A stretch of DNA of 64,000 nucleotides from JAWXBK01 sp034439975 (lineage in GTDB: Bacteria > Pseudomonadota > Alphaproteobacteria > Dongiales > Dongiaceae), in the NCBI GenBank assembly GCA_034439975.1, contig JAWXBK010000110.1:1-64000 (forward strand). Direction: 5' to 3'. Shown here piece after piece: positions 8,659-17,737 of this stretch; the stretch's first letter is position 1; each line of letters begins with the position of its first letter. The notes below the pieces were generated by a model. It saw only the letters and a list, made by a program, of their open reading frames with translations. It searched no databases and had not been told where the DNA came from. A program made the position numbers and the translations under genes.

Positions 8659-8901
8659 ATGAAGGCCAAGGTTCACATCACCCTCAAACCCGGCGTGCTC
8701 GATCCTCAGGGTCGCGCCGTTCAGAACGCACTCACGGCGCTCGGTTTCGCCGGCGTCAACGGTGTGCGCCAGGGCAAGTTCATCGAAATCGATCTCGCTT
8801 CATCGGATCGAAAGAAGGCCGAGGCCGATCTTAAATCGATGTGCGAGAAGCTGCTCGCCAACACCGTCATCGAGAATTACAGCATCGAACTGATCGACTG
8901 A
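8659..8901 (+). CDS. purS: Phosphoribosylformylglycinamidine synthase, PurS subunit
   Basis: An 80-residue subunit with the PurS pattern: an initial beta strand KAKVHITLKPGVLDPQG and a final strand ending in ENYSIELID. PurS bridges PurQ and PurL in the multi-subunit FGAM synthase and helps channel ammonia. The start was set by this N-terminus; the longer frame overlaps purC without support. Confidence 0.95.
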   Translation: MKAKVHITLKPGVLDPQGRAVQNALTALGFAGVNGVRQGKFIEIDLASSDRKKAEADLKSMCEKLLANTVIENYSIELID

Positions 8902-8913
8902 CCGGGACCGATC

Positions 8914-9576
8914 GTGAAAGCTGCCATCATCGTATTCCCCGGATCGAACCGCGAAGGCGACGTGCGCGATGCGCTGGTCGCGGTGACCGGCACCGCCCCG
9001 CTGATGGTCTGGCATCGCGACACCGAGCTGCCCAAGGTCGATCTCATTGTGGTGCCGGGCGGGTTCTCCTATGGCGACTATCTGCGCTGCGGCGCCATTG
9101 CCGCGCATTCGCCGGTGATGCGCGAAGTAAAGGCGCGCGCCGACAAGGGCGCAGCCGTGCTCGGCATCTGCAACGGCTTCCAGATCCTGACCGAGACCGG
9201 CATGCTGCCGGGCGCCCTGTTGCGCAATGCCGGGCTCGCCTTCGTCTGTCGCAACGTGACGCTCCGGGTCGAAAACACGCAGACGCTCTTCACCGCAGCG
9301 TACAATCAGGGCCAGGAACTCAGCGTGCCGGTCGCGCATCACGACGGCAATTATTTCGCCGACGCATCGACACTCGACCGGCTCGAATCGAACGGCCAGA
9401 TCGCGTTCCGCTATGTCGACAACCCAAACGGGTCCGTCCGCGATATAGCCGGCATCTTCAACGAAACGAAGAACGTGCTCGGCCTGATGCCGCATCCGGA
9501 AAACGCGACCGACGGGCTGCTCGGTTCGACCGACGGGCTGCCGCTGTTCCGCGGCATGGTCGAGGCGCTGGCATGA
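8914..9576 (+). CDS. purQ: Phosphoribosylformylglycinamidine synthase, PurQ glutaminase subunit
   Basis: A 220-residue class I glutamine amidotransferase supplying ammonia to PurL. The nucleophile cysteine is in VLGICNGFQ and the catalytic His-Glu pair in MPHPENA. It begins with GTG (KAAIIVFPGSNRE), supported by the invariant FPGSN start region. Its TGA overlaps the purL ATG by four bases (ATGA). Confidence 0.96.
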   Translation: MKAAIIVFPGSNREGDVRDALVAVTGTAPLMVWHRDTELPKVDLIVVPGGFSYGDYLRCGAIAAHSPVMREVKARADKGAAVLGICNGFQILTETGMLPGALLRNAGLAFVCRNVTLRVENTQTLFTAAYNQGQELSVPVAHHDGNYFADASTLDRLESNGQIAFRYVDNPNGSVRDIAGIFNETKNVLGLMPHPENATDGLLGSTDGLPLFRGMVEALA

Positions 9577-11789
9577 GCGCCACGGTGGAAGCAGGCGCCG
9601 AGGTTACGCAGAAGACCGCCGCCGAACACGGGCTCACGGCGGACGAGTATGCGCGACTCCTGCGCATCATGGGCCGCACACCCAACCTCACCGAACTCGG
9701 CATCTTCTCAGTCATGTGGAGCGAGCATTGCTCGTACAAATCCTCGCGCAAATGGCTGAAGCGATTGCCGACCGAAGGGCCGCAGGTGATCCAGGGGCCG
9801 GGCGAGAATGCCGGCGTGGTCGATATCGGCCATGGCCTCGCCGCGATCTTCAAGATCGAAAGCCATAACCATCCCTCGTTCATCGAGCCCTATCAGGGTG
9901 CGGCGACCGGGGTCGGCGGCATCATGCGCGACGTGTTCACGATGGGCGCGCGGCCGATCGCCAACCTCAACGCGCTGCGCTTCGGCAGTCCCGACGATCC
10001 GAAGACGCGGCATCTGGTGGCCGGCGTGGTCGCCGGCATTGGCGGTTACGGGAATTGCATGGGCGTGCCGACGGTTGGCGGCGAGGTCAATTTTCACGCC
10101 TCGTACAACGGCAACTGTCTGGTCAACGCGATGACGCTCGGGCTCGCACCGACCGATCGCATTTTCTATTCAAGCGCCGCCGGCGTCGGCAACCCGGTCA
10201 TCTATGTCGGCGCCAAGACCGGCCGCGACGGCATTCACGGCGCGACAATGGCCTCGGCCGAGTTCACCGCCGATTCCGAAGAGAAACGTCCGACCGTGCA
10301 GGTCGGCGATCCATTCACAGAAAAGCTGCTGCTGGAGGCGTGCCTCGAGTTGATGGCGACCGACGCGATCATCGCGATCCAAGACATGGGCGCGGCCGGC
10401 CTCACTTCGTCCTCGGTCGAGATGAGTTCGAAGGGCGGTGTCGGCATCGAACTCGAACTCGACAAGGTACCGGTCCGCGAGACCGGCATGGTGCCGTACG
10501 AGATCATGCTCTCGGAAAGCCAGGAGCGGATGCTCATGGTGATCCGGCCCGAGGCGCGGCAGATCGCACGCGCCATCTTCGAGAAATGGGAACTGGATTT
10601 CGCGGAGATCGGCCGGCTGACCGAGGGCGGCCACCTGGTGCTGCGCTGGCATGGCAAGATTGCCGCCGACATTCCGGTCGAGCCCCTGGTTTCGGAAGCA
10701 CCGGTCTATGACCGGCCGTGGGTCGCGACCAAGCCGCGCGCGGCGATCGATGATGGCGCCGCACCGGCCGATCTCGGCGCAACGCTCACGCGGCTGATGG
10801 CCTCGCCCGACATCGCGAGCAAGCGCTGGGTGTGGGAGCAGTACGATCATCTGGTGACCGGCCACACGCTGCAGCGTCCCGGCGGCGATGCCGCGGTCGT
10901 CCGCATTCCCGGCACAACGCGCGGCATCGCGATGACGACCGACTGCACGCCGCGATATTGCCTTGCCGATCCCGAACAGGGCGGCGCGCAGGCGGTTGCC
11001 GAAAGCTGGCGCAACCTGACGGCAACCGGCGCGCGGCCGCTGGCGATCACCGACAACATGAATTTCGGCAATCCGGAACGGCCGGAGATCATGGGCCAGT
11101 TCGTCGGCTGCATCGAAGGGATGCGCGCTGCCTGTATCGCGCTCGACTATCCCGTCGTTTCCGGCAATGTCTCGTTCTACAACGAGACCAATGGCAAGGG
11201 CATCATGCCGACGCCCGTCGTTGGCGGTGTCGGGCTGGTCGACGATCTCGATCGCGTCGCGTTCGCGCGGTTCGACAGAGAAAGTCTCGCGCTCCTGTTG
11301 ATCGGCGACACTGTGGGGCATCTCGGATCGTCGCTCTATCGGCGCGAGATTGAGGGTCGTGAAGACGGCCCGCCACCGCCGGTCGATCTCGCGGCCGAGC
11401 GCCGCAACGGCGACCTCGTGCGATCGCTGATCGCCGATCATGGCGTGCGCTGCTGCCACGACCTCTCCGATGGCGGGCTTCTGGTCGCGGTGGCCGAGAT
11501 GGCGCTGGCCGGCGGCCACGGTGCCCGCATCGAGATCCCGGCCGCGTTCGCGAAGCGGCCCCATGCCTTCCTTTTCGGCGAGGATCAGGCGCGCTACCTG
11601 ATCGCGGTCGATCGCGCTATGCTCGATGGGATCGAGCGGTTGGCGGCATCGGCCGGCGTCAAATGTGCGAGAATCGGCGATACCGGCGGGGCCACGTTGA
11701 CAGTGACGGGACTGGCCGCCATATCCCTCTCGGACCTGCGGACGGCTCATGAGGGCTGGCTGCCGGGCTATATGACAGGACAGCGTTAG
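9573..11789 (+). CDS. purL: Phosphoribosylformylglycinamidine synthase, PurL subunit
   Basis: A 738-residue small-type PurL, which makes FGAM from FGAR with ATP and ammonia. Length and the presence of purS and purQ show the three-subunit form rather than the 1300-residue fused form. Visible motifs include SEHCSYKSS near the N-terminus, FKIESHNHPSFIEPYQGAATGVGG with the active-site histidine, and glycine-rich ADP/phosphate-binding segments (DMGAAGLTSSS, DLSDGGLLVAVAEMALAGG). It is coupled to purQ by overlap and followed 17 bases later by the bolA gene. Confidence 0.97.
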   Translation: MSATVEAGAEVTQKTAAEHGLTADEYARLLRIMGRTPNLTELGIFSVMWSEHCSYKSSRKWLKRLPTEGPQVIQGPGENAGVVDIGHGLAAIFKIESHNHPSFIEPYQGAATGVGGIMRDVFTMGARPIANLNALRFGSPDDPKTRHLVAGVVAGIGGYGNCMGVPTVGGEVNFHASYNGNCLVNAMTLGLAPTDRIFYSSAAGVGNPVIYVGAKTGRDGIHGATMASAEFTADSEEKRPTVQVGDPFTEKLLLEACLELMATDAIIAIQDMGAAGLTSSSVEMSSKGGVGIELELDKVPVRETGMVPYEIMLSESQERMLMVIRPEARQIARAIFEKWELDFAEIGRLTEGGHLVLRWHGKIAADIPVEPLVSEAPVYDRPWVATKPRAAIDDGAAPADLGATLTRLMASPDIASKRWVWEQYDHLVTGHTLQRPGGDAAVVRIPGTTRGIAMTTDCTPRYCLADPEQGGAQAVAESWRNLTATGARPLAITDNMNFGNPERPEIMGQFVGCIEGMRAACIALDYPVVSGNVSFYNETNGKGIMPTPVVGGVGLVDDLDRVAFARFDRESLALLLIGDTVGHLGSSLYRREIEGREDGPPPPVDLAAERRNGDLVRSLIADHGVRCCHDLSDGGLLVAVAEMALAGGHGARIEIPAAFAKRPHAFLFGEDQARYLIAVDRAMLDGIERLAASAGVKCARIGDTGGATLTVTGLAAISLSDLRTAHEGWLPGYMTGQR

Positions 11790-11806
11790 GACGGGCCGGA
11801 TCAACC

Positions 11807-12046
11807 ATGGCGATGAATGCTTCCGAGATCGAACGGCTGATCAAAGACGGTATTCCCGATGCGATCATCGTGATCGAGGATCTGCGGGGCGATGGCGATC
11901 ACTATGCGGCACGTGTGACCAGCCGGGCTTTCATCGGCAAGTCGCGGGTGCAGCAGCACCAGATGGTCTACCAGGCGCTCAAAGGAAAGATGGGCGATGA
12001 GTTGCACGCATTGGCTCTGCAGACGACAGCCCCGAGCGACGCCTGA
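11807..12046 (+). CDS. BolA family protein
   Basis: A 79-residue BolA/YrbA-type protein. The HYAARVTSRAFIGKSRVQQHQMVYQAL core contains the family's conserved histidine and KSRVQQHQ[ML]V block. BolA proteins pair with CGFS glutaredoxins to bind and move [2Fe-2S] clusters, and such a glutaredoxin is encoded 67 bases downstream, which supports a joint role in Fe-S trafficking. Confidence 0.92.
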   Translation: MAMNASEIERLIKDGIPDAIIVIEDLRGDGDHYAARVTSRAFIGKSRVQQHQMVYQALKGKMGDELHALALQTTAPSDA

Positions 12047-12113
12047 ACGGCATGCGAAATGAGGTCCGGATATCGGGCGCTCCCATTTCATCTTTAGAGA
12101 ACGGATTTCGACC

Positions 12114-12455
12114 ATGATCACCAACCCGGTTATCGAGCGCATCAAGCAGGACATCAGCGACAACGAGGTCGTGCTGTACATGAAAGGCTCGCCGGTATTT
12201 CCACAATGCGGGTTCTCGGCGGCCGTCGTGCAGATACTGAGCAACCTTGGGGTTCGCTTCAAAGGCATCGACGTGCTGACCGATCCGAGCCTGCGTCAGG
12301 GCATCAAGGAGTTCAGCCAGTGGCCGACCGTGCCGCAGCTCTACGTCAAGGGCGACTTTGTCGGCGGCTGCGATATCGTGCGCGAGATGTACGAGTCGGG
12401 TGAGTTGGAGGAATTGCTGACCGAGCGCGGCGTCGCGGCAGCCCAGCAGGCCTGA
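12114..12455 (+). CDS. grxD: Grx4-type monothiol glutaredoxin
   Basis: A 113-residue monothiol glutaredoxin with the defining CGFS active site (C32 in PQCGFS), the cis-proline WPTVPQLYVKGDFVGG segment and the C-terminal GG-CDI glutathione-binding motif. CGFS glutaredoxins bridge a [2Fe-2S] cluster with glutathione and work with BolA, whose gene precedes it. A separate short UTR suggests it may also have its own translation control, but no promoter is obvious. Confidence 0.94.
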   Translation: MITNPVIERIKQDISDNEVVLYMKGSPVFPQCGFSAAVVQILSNLGVRFKGIDVLTDPSLRQGIKEFSQWPTVPQLYVKGDFVGGCDIVREMYESGELEELLTERGVAAAQQA

Positions 12456-12484
12456 TCGAATTCAGCCGGCGCGAGGGCCCGTCC

Positions 12485-13300
12485 TTGACGGACAGCGCGC
12501 CCGATTTTTCGGTTATCGTTCCCTCCCGCCTGCAAGAGCGGCCCGGCCATAACGGCGCCTTGTGGCTCGAACGTGCGCTCGAAACGATCGCCCATCAGAC
12601 ACGTCTCAAGAAATCTTCGATCGAAGTGCTGGTTGCGCTCGATGCCGGCGTCGCGCCTCCGACCCTGCCCCCGTCGGCCATCGACGACCATGTGCGGTTC
12701 GTGAACGCACCCTCGGATCGGAAGGCCGGACAGGCTTCGGCGGTCAATGCGGCGATGGCGGCAGCGACGGGCGAAACGATCGCCATGCTCGAAGACGACG
12801 ATGCCTGGAAGCCGACCTTTCTCGAAACTGCGGTCGAGGTACTGGCAGGCTGCGACTTCGTATCGTCGAGCCAGATGCTGGTCGATCAGAACGGGCTGCC
12901 GCTCGAGGTCATGTATTTCCCGACACCCTCCGGCTGGGTGATGCGACGATCGCTATGGGACGAGATCGGCGGGTTCAACGGAAATCTCCAGTTCCATGTC
13001 GACGTCGAGTGGATCGGACGCCTCAACGAAAGCCGAAAGCGGCGGGTGCATCTGGTCGAAGCCGGATTTCCGCTCGATCGCCCGTTTCTCGAGGAACATC
13101 GGCGCTGGCTTGCCCATCTCGCGAAAGGCCAGAAGGATCCGGTCAGGCTGTTTCAGCACCGCCTGCCGGTGCCCCTGGTAATCCGGACTCAGAATGAAGA
13201 CGGCGGGACCGGCCGGATCCGTCACAAGAAAGAAGCCGGCGAACGATCGAAGAAAGAAATGGCGGCGCTACGGCGACGCTTCGGCGATACGCCGTGGTAA
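12485..13300 (+). CDS. Glycosyltransferase family 2 protein
   Basis: A 271-residue GT-A fold enzyme that transfers a sugar from a nucleotide donor. FSVIVPSRLQ opens the nucleotide-binding fold; the acidic metal/donor motif is in MLEDDDAWKP; an acceptor-side aspartate-rich stretch lies in HVDVEWIGRLNE. The start is TTG, supported by a GAGGG element 7-8 bases upstream; no ATG is available nearby. The C-terminus is basic and charged. It converges with the FkbM methyltransferase gene; the acceptor is unknown, possibly a surface polysaccharide. Confidence 0.82.
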   Translation: MTDSAPDFSVIVPSRLQERPGHNGALWLERALETIAHQTRLKKSSIEVLVALDAGVAPPTLPPSAIDDHVRFVNAPSDRKAGQASAVNAAMAAATGETIAMLEDDDAWKPTFLETAVEVLAGCDFVSSSQMLVDQNGLPLEVMYFPTPSGWVMRRSLWDEIGGFNGNLQFHVDVEWIGRLNESRKRRVHLVEAGFPLDRPFLEEHRRWLAHLAKGQKDPVRLFQHRLPVPLVIRTQNEDGGTGRIRHKKEAGERSKKEMAALRRRFGDTPW

Positions 13301-13336
13301 CACTCCGGCAGCGCGCTGCGGAAACATCGCAAGCGT

Positions 13337-14323
13337 TCAGCCGACGGCCGACCCCCCGCGCATGCGCTGCAACGCCTTCTGCCAGTTGTCGGTTGGCCCC
13401 TCGACCGGCATAAGCCCCTCAACCACGATTTTCGCGCCCGGCGGCGTGCAGAGCATGTTCGATTCAGGGACATAATTGGCGAACAGGTTTTCGCGGTTGC
13501 CGAAAAAATTATGTGGATTGTAGTAGCTCGAAATATGCCACCACGCGCTGTATCCCAGCGCCGCAACGGCATCGATCGTGGCCGACGCCTTTTCAATCGT
13601 GTTGTTCTCGCAGTAGACCACCGGCCGGAACCGCTCGATCGTCTTACGTGCGCCCGCAAGCACATCCGGCTCCATGCCTTCAGTGTCGATCTTGATCAGA
13701 TCGCAACGGGAGAGCGACAGGTCGTCGATCCGGATCGCACTTACAGTTTCGCCATTCGGGAAAAGCGAGACACGGGCGCCGCCGAAGTTCTGAACCAGAT
13801 CCGGATTGTACATTGCAATCTTCTGCTCGCCCGGCGTCGCAGCGGCGATATTGGGCAGGCAGGTCACATTCTTCAGGGAATTGAGTGCGACATTGCCGCA
13901 CAACATATGGAAGGTGTGACGCTGCGGTTCGATCGCATAGACATGTCCGGCCGGGCCGACCTGCTTGGCGAAGAAAACGGTGTGCGTACCGATGAAGGCG
14001 CCGACATCGATCACCACGCGGCCGGGCCGCAGCAGCGGCGCGAGCAGGGCCAGTTCGCCTTCGCACCATTCGCCGTAGCGATCGATCGCCATGCCGACAA
14101 TGCTGTCGTTCAGGCTGTACATGAACCAGCCATGCCGGCATTGCTTCAACGCAATCTGCTGGCTGGTGAGGATCGACGCCCGATCTTGTGCAGGCGCCGG
14201 CGCGGCTTCCGGGACGGCTTCAGGCGCTCGTGCCCGCGACTTTTGAACGGCCGCCGGCTGCGCCTTCGAAGATGGCTTCGACGCGGTTTTAGAACGTGAC
14301 TTTGAAGCGATCTTGCGCGCCAT
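13337..14323 (-). CDS. FkbM family methyltransferase with basic N-terminal tail
   Basis: A 328-residue protein. Residues 1-45 form a low-complexity Lys/Ser/Ala/Pro tail, then from about residue 90 comes a SAM-dependent FkbM domain with motif I VVIDVGAFIGTHTVFFAKQ and the DLIKIDTEGMEPDVLAGA segment. FkbM enzymes O-methylate sugars or small molecules; with the convergent glycosyltransferase gene, modification of a glycan is plausible but not proved. The basic tail is unusual and may reflect membrane or nucleic-acid association or simple linker expansion. Confidence 0.83.
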   Translation of the reverse strand: MARKIASKSRSKTASKPSSKAQPAAVQKSRARAPEAVPEAAPAPAQDRASILTSQQIALKQCRHGWFMYSLNDSIVGMAIDRYGEWCEGELALLAPLLRPGRVVIDVGAFIGTHTVFFAKQVGPAGHVYAIEPQRHTFHMLCGNVALNSLKNVTCLPNIAAATPGEQKIAMYNPDLVQNFGGARVSLFPNGETVSAIRIDDLSLSRCDLIKIDTEGMEPDVLAGARKTIERFRPVVYCENNTIEKASATIDAVAALGYSAWWHISSYYNPHNFFGNRENLFANYVPESNMLCTPPGAKIVVEGLMPVEGPTDNWQKALQRMRGGSAVG

Positions 14324-14380
14324 GCCCCCGCCCTGCGCTGCCCGTTATGCAGGCATTATGGTCAGCCCGCCGCCGAAAGC

Positions 14381-14408
14381 AAAAGGGGCCGCCCCGATGG
14401 GCAGCCCC
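14381..14408 (-). terminator. Intrinsic terminator after rpsD
   Basis: On the minus strand GGGGCTGCCC pairs with GGGCGGCCCC (10 bp, one G-T pair) around a four-base ATCG loop, followed by TTTT. It begins 30 bases after the rpsD stop codon. Confidence 0.85.
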
Positions 14409-14437
14409 TTGATCGCAACGAATATCCAGCTATTCGA

Positions 14438-15052
14438 TCAGAGCGAATAATACTCGACCACGAGGTTCGGCTGCATCTGCACCGGATAGGGAATGTCGGC
14501 CAGAGCCGGCACGCGCACGAACTTCGCCTTCATGGTCTTGTGATCGACATCGATGTAGTCGGGCACATCGCGCTCGCCGGAATCAGATGCGAGCAGCACG
14601 ATCGGAAGCTGGCGCGACTTTTCCTTGACCTCGATCACATCGCCTTCCTTCACGAGATAGGACGCGATGTTGACGCGCTTGCCGTTGACCCGGACATGGC
14701 CGTGGTTGACGAACTGGCGCGCCGAGAAAACTGTCGGAACGAATTTGGCGCGATATACGACCGTATCGAGACGGCGCTCCAGAAGGCCGACGAGCTGTTC
14801 GCCGGTATCGCCGCGGCGACGCGCGGCCTCCTGATAGTAGCGGCGGAACTGCCGCTCGCCGATATTGCCGTAATAGCCCTTGAGCCGCTGCTTCGCCATG
14901 AGCTGGGTGCCGTAGTCGGACGGCTTGCGGCGGCGCTGGCCATGCTGGCCCGGGCCATATTCGCGGCGGTTGAAGGGGCTCTTGGGACGGCCCCAGAGAT
15001 TGATTCCGAGGCGTCGATCGATCTTGTGTTTTGATTCTGCCCGTTTGGACAT
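14438..15052 (-). CDS. rpsD: 30S ribosomal protein S4
   Basis: A 204-residue primary 16S rRNA-binding protein starting MSKRAESKHKIDRRLG. The N-terminal domain has the alphaproteobacterial WGRPKSPFNRREYGPGQHG block, then the S4 RNA-binding domain (RRLDTVVYRAKFVPT, HGHVRVNGKRVNIASY). An AAGGAACA ribosome site precedes the start. It has its own promoter and terminator, so it is a stand-alone transcription unit here rather than part of the alpha operon. Confidence 0.98.
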   Translation of the reverse strand: MSKRAESKHKIDRRLGINLWGRPKSPFNRREYGPGQHGQRRRKPSDYGTQLMAKQRLKGYYGNIGERQFRRYYQEAARRRGDTGEQLVGLLERRLDTVVYRAKFVPTVFSARQFVNHGHVRVNGKRVNIASYLVKEGDVIEVKEKSRQLPIVLLASDSGERDVPDYIDVDHKTMKAKFVRVPALADIPYPVQMQPNLVVEYYSL

Positions 15053-15167
15053 GATTGTTCCTTGCGTGAACATGTTGTCCCGATAGGCCCCGAATGGCCA
15101 AAAGGCCAGTTTGGGGCGGGATACCGGCATCAAGTAGCCGGATCCGCATTCTCGGGAATGGGGCGGG

Positions 15168-15196
15168 GTTCTAGCCCAGAGGGGCGCCCCTGTCAA
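15168..15196 (-). promoter_or_regulatory. rpsD promoter
   Basis: On the minus strand TTGACA, 17 bases, TAGAAC: a near-consensus sigma-70 promoter. It leaves a leader of about 110 bases before the S4 start, long enough for an autoregulatory structure. The spacer contains the palindrome GGGGCGCCCC. Confidence 0.75.
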
Positions 15197-15233
15197 AAGC
15201 CCGGAGCTAGGCCGGAGGCCGGCCCACGGCCAT

Positions 15234-16001
15234 TCAGGCCGAGCCGCTGCCGCCTTCCCCTGTGCCACGACCCGACCAGCGGGCCCCGACCAGCCGGGAG
15301 ACGATCCCGTGCAGAGTCTTCACTTCCATTTCGGTCAAGGCCGCCCGTTCGAAGATATTGCGGATGTTGCGGACCATGCTCGGCCGCTTCTCAGGCACGG
15401 CAAGGAAACCGGCCACGTCCAGTTCGTGTTCGAGATGTTCGAAGAACCGGTGCAGTTCGCCCTTGGTCGCCGGAACGGTGTGGGTGGCAACGAGCTGCTC
15501 CGATGGCGCATCGGTGCCGGCCTGGAACCATTCATAGCCGACGATCATCACGGTCTGCGCGAGATTGAGCGAGGTGAAGGCCGGATTGACCGGGACCGAG
15601 ATAACCGCATCGGCGAGCGCGACATCGTCGTTGTTGAGGCCGGTCCGTTCCGGACCGAACAGTACGCCCGGCCGGCCACCGCCCGTCGTGGTCGCCCGCA
15701 TCGCAGCGACGGCGGCATCCGGCGTCAACACGCGCTTGATCATGCCGCGCGAACGAGCGGTGGTTGCATAGATCTCAGTCAGATCGGCGATCGCTGCTTC
15801 GGTACTCTCGAAGACACGTGCGGCATCGAGGATCGCATCGGCGCCGGCCGCATTGGCGATGGATTTTTCGTTCGGCCAGCCGTCGCGCGGTCGAACGAGA
15901 CGCAGATCGGTGAGTGCACAATTGGCCATCGCGCGGGCGGCCATGCCGATGTTCTCGCCCAGCTGGGGTTGAACCAGAACGATCACCGGCGCAAGCGACA
16001 T
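15234..16001 (-). CDS. trmJ: tRNA (cytidine/uridine-2'-O-)-methyltransferase, TrmJ type
   Basis: A 255-residue SPOUT-class RNA methyltransferase. The start IVLVQPQLGENIGMAARAMANC and the knotted C-terminal SAM site (GVLFGPERTGLNNDDV, then ISVPVNPAFTSLNLAQTVMIV) are the TrmH/TrmJ signatures. TrmJ methylates the ribose of tRNA position 32. The N-terminal asparagine/arginine motif GENIGMAAR supports the J subtype. The ATG overlaps the stop of cimA by one base (TAATG), so it is translated in the same operon. Confidence 0.9.
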   Translation of the reverse strand: MSLAPVIVLVQPQLGENIGMAARAMANCALTDLRLVRPRDGWPNEKSIANAAGADAILDAARVFESTEAAIADLTEIYATTARSRGMIKRVLTPDAAVAAMRATTTGGGRPGVLFGPERTGLNNDDVALADAVISVPVNPAFTSLNLAQTVMIVGYEWFQAGTDAPSEQLVATHTVPATKGELHRFFEHLEHELDVAGFLAVPEKRPSMVRNIRNIFERAALTEMEVKTLHGIVSRLVGARWSGRGTGEGGSGSA

Positions 16002-17602
16002 TAGCGGGCCGGGGCGACCGCGCCGTCGCGCATCAGCTTCCAGGTGATACCGTCGAACAATGCATTGAACGAGGCATCGATGATGTTCGGCGACACGCCG
16101 ACCGTGCTCCAGCGCGCACCGTTGCGGTCCGCGCTCTCGATCATGACGCGGGTAACGGCGCCCGTGCCATCGCCCGGCGTGAGGATGCGCACCTTGAAAT
16201 CAACCAGCCTCATATCTTCGAGCGCCGGATAGATCTCGAGCAGCGCCTTGCGCAACGCCGTATCGAGCGCATTGACCGGGCCGTTACCGGTCGCAACGGT
16301 CATACGCCGGTCGCCGCCCACCTCGATCGTGATCGTTGCCTCGGATTCCGTCACCAGCTCGCCGCGCGCGCTCCAGCGGCGGTCGTCCATGACGCGAAAG
16401 CGGATCACGCGGAAGTAATCGGGCACATGGCCGAGCGCGCGTCGCGCCAGCAGCTCGAAACTCGCCTCGGCGCCGTCATAAGCATAACCGTCATACTCAC
16501 GGGCCTTCACCGTTTCGATCAGCGTACCGAGCTTGGGATCGGAAGGATCGACCTCGAGCCCGATATCGCGGAACCGGGCGAGGATATTGGCGCGGCCCGA
16601 CTGGTCGGACACGACGATGTGGCGGCGGTTGCCGACGATCGCAGGCTCGATATGTTCGTAGGTGCGCGGATCCTTCTCGACCGCCGAGACATGCAGCCCG
16701 CCTTTGTGGGCGAAGGCGGAATCACCGACATAGGCGGCGTTGCGCTGCGGCGCGCGGTTCAGCCGCTCATCGAGCAGATGCGAGACATGGCGAAGCTGGG
16801 CCAGATCGCGTTCGGTGATGCCGGTCTCATAATCGGTCTTCAGCGCCAGCGTTGGAATTAGCGAGACCAGATTGGCATTGCCGCAGCGCTCGCCGAGCCC
16901 GTTCAACGTGCCCTGGATCTGGCGCACACCGCCGCGGACGGCAGCCAGGCTGTTGGCGACTGCGTTCTCGGTATCGTTATGGCAATGCACACCAAGCCTC
17001 GTACCGGGCACATGCGCCGTGACCTCGCCGACGATGCGCTCGATCTCGTGCGGCAGTGTGCCGCCGTTGGTGTCGCAGAGAACGACCCATCGTGTGCCGT
17101 TATCGTAGGCCGCCTTGATACATTCGAGCGCGTAGGCCGGATTCGCCTTGTAGCCGTCAAAGAAATGTTCCGCATCGAACATGACTTCGTCGACGCGCTG
17201 TTTGGCGAGCGCGACACTCTCGGCGATCATGTCGATATTCTCGCTGCGGGCGATCCCGAGCGCGACGTCGACATGAAAATCCCAACTCTTGCCGACCATG
17301 CAGACGGCCGGCGTCTTGGCACCGAGCAAGCCGGCGAGACCCGGATCGTTGGCGGCACTCCGGCCCGGACGGCGGGTCATGCCAAATCCGACCAGCTTCG
17401 CGCGCGTTAGTGTCGGGGGCGCGGCAAAGAAACCATTATCGGTCGGATTGGCGCCCGGCCAGCCGCCTTCGACATAGTCGACACCAAGCCGGTCGAGCGC
17501 GATCGCGATCGCCTGCTTGTCGGCAACCGAGAAATCGACGCCCTGCGTCTGCGCACCGTCGCGCAGAGTGGTGTCGAACAGATAGACGCGATTCTCGTTC
17601 AT
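16001..17602 (-). CDS. cimA: (R)-citramalate synthase
   Basis: A 533-residue member of the isopropylmalate synthase family. It opens with VYLFDTTLRDGAQTQGVDFS (the metal-binding DTTLRDG motif) and carries VHCHNDTENAVANSLAAV with the catalytic HCHND, followed by a C-terminal regulatory domain (from about residue 400). The long spacing and QTQGVDF start fit CimA rather than LeuA or HCS. CimA condenses acetyl-CoA and pyruvate to citramalate, a threonine-independent entry to isoleucine. The chosen start discards a proline-rich upstream stretch without family similarity. Confidence 0.9.
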   Translation of the reverse strand: MNENRVYLFDTTLRDGAQTQGVDFSVADKQAIAIALDRLGVDYVEGGWPGANPTDNGFFAAPPTLTRAKLVGFGMTRRPGRSAANDPGLAGLLGAKTPAVCMVGKSWDFHVDVALGIARSENIDMIAESVALAKQRVDEVMFDAEHFFDGYKANPAYALECIKAAYDNGTRWVVLCDTNGGTLPHEIERIVGEVTAHVPGTRLGVHCHNDTENAVANSLAAVRGGVRQIQGTLNGLGERCGNANLVSLIPTLALKTDYETGITERDLAQLRHVSHLLDERLNRAPQRNAAYVGDSAFAHKGGLHVSAVEKDPRTYEHIEPAIVGNRRHIVVSDQSGRANILARFRDIGLEVDPSDPKLGTLIETVKAREYDGYAYDGAEASFELLARRALGHVPDYFRVIRFRVMDDRRWSARGELVTESEATITIEVGGDRRMTVATGNGPVNALDTALRKALLEIYPALEDMRLVDFKVRILTPGDGTGAVTRVMIESADRNGARWSTVGVSPNIIDASFNALFDGITWKLMRDGAVAPAR

Positions 17603-17737
17603 GCCGGTCTGGTCAGGTTTCGGGATCGGGCCGGCGGGAAATGGCCCCGCGCGGCCGGAAAGCGCGCCATTACTGCCTTCAGGTCGGTTGGCCGTCAACC
17701 GAGGCGGGCTGCGGGATTTACCGGCAGCCTGCCGATT

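Noticed and set aside
10170..11804. 544-residue open frame antisense to purL
   Set aside because: Pure frame shadow of a strongly conserved gene; His/Arg/Asp-rich with no motif or ribosome site.
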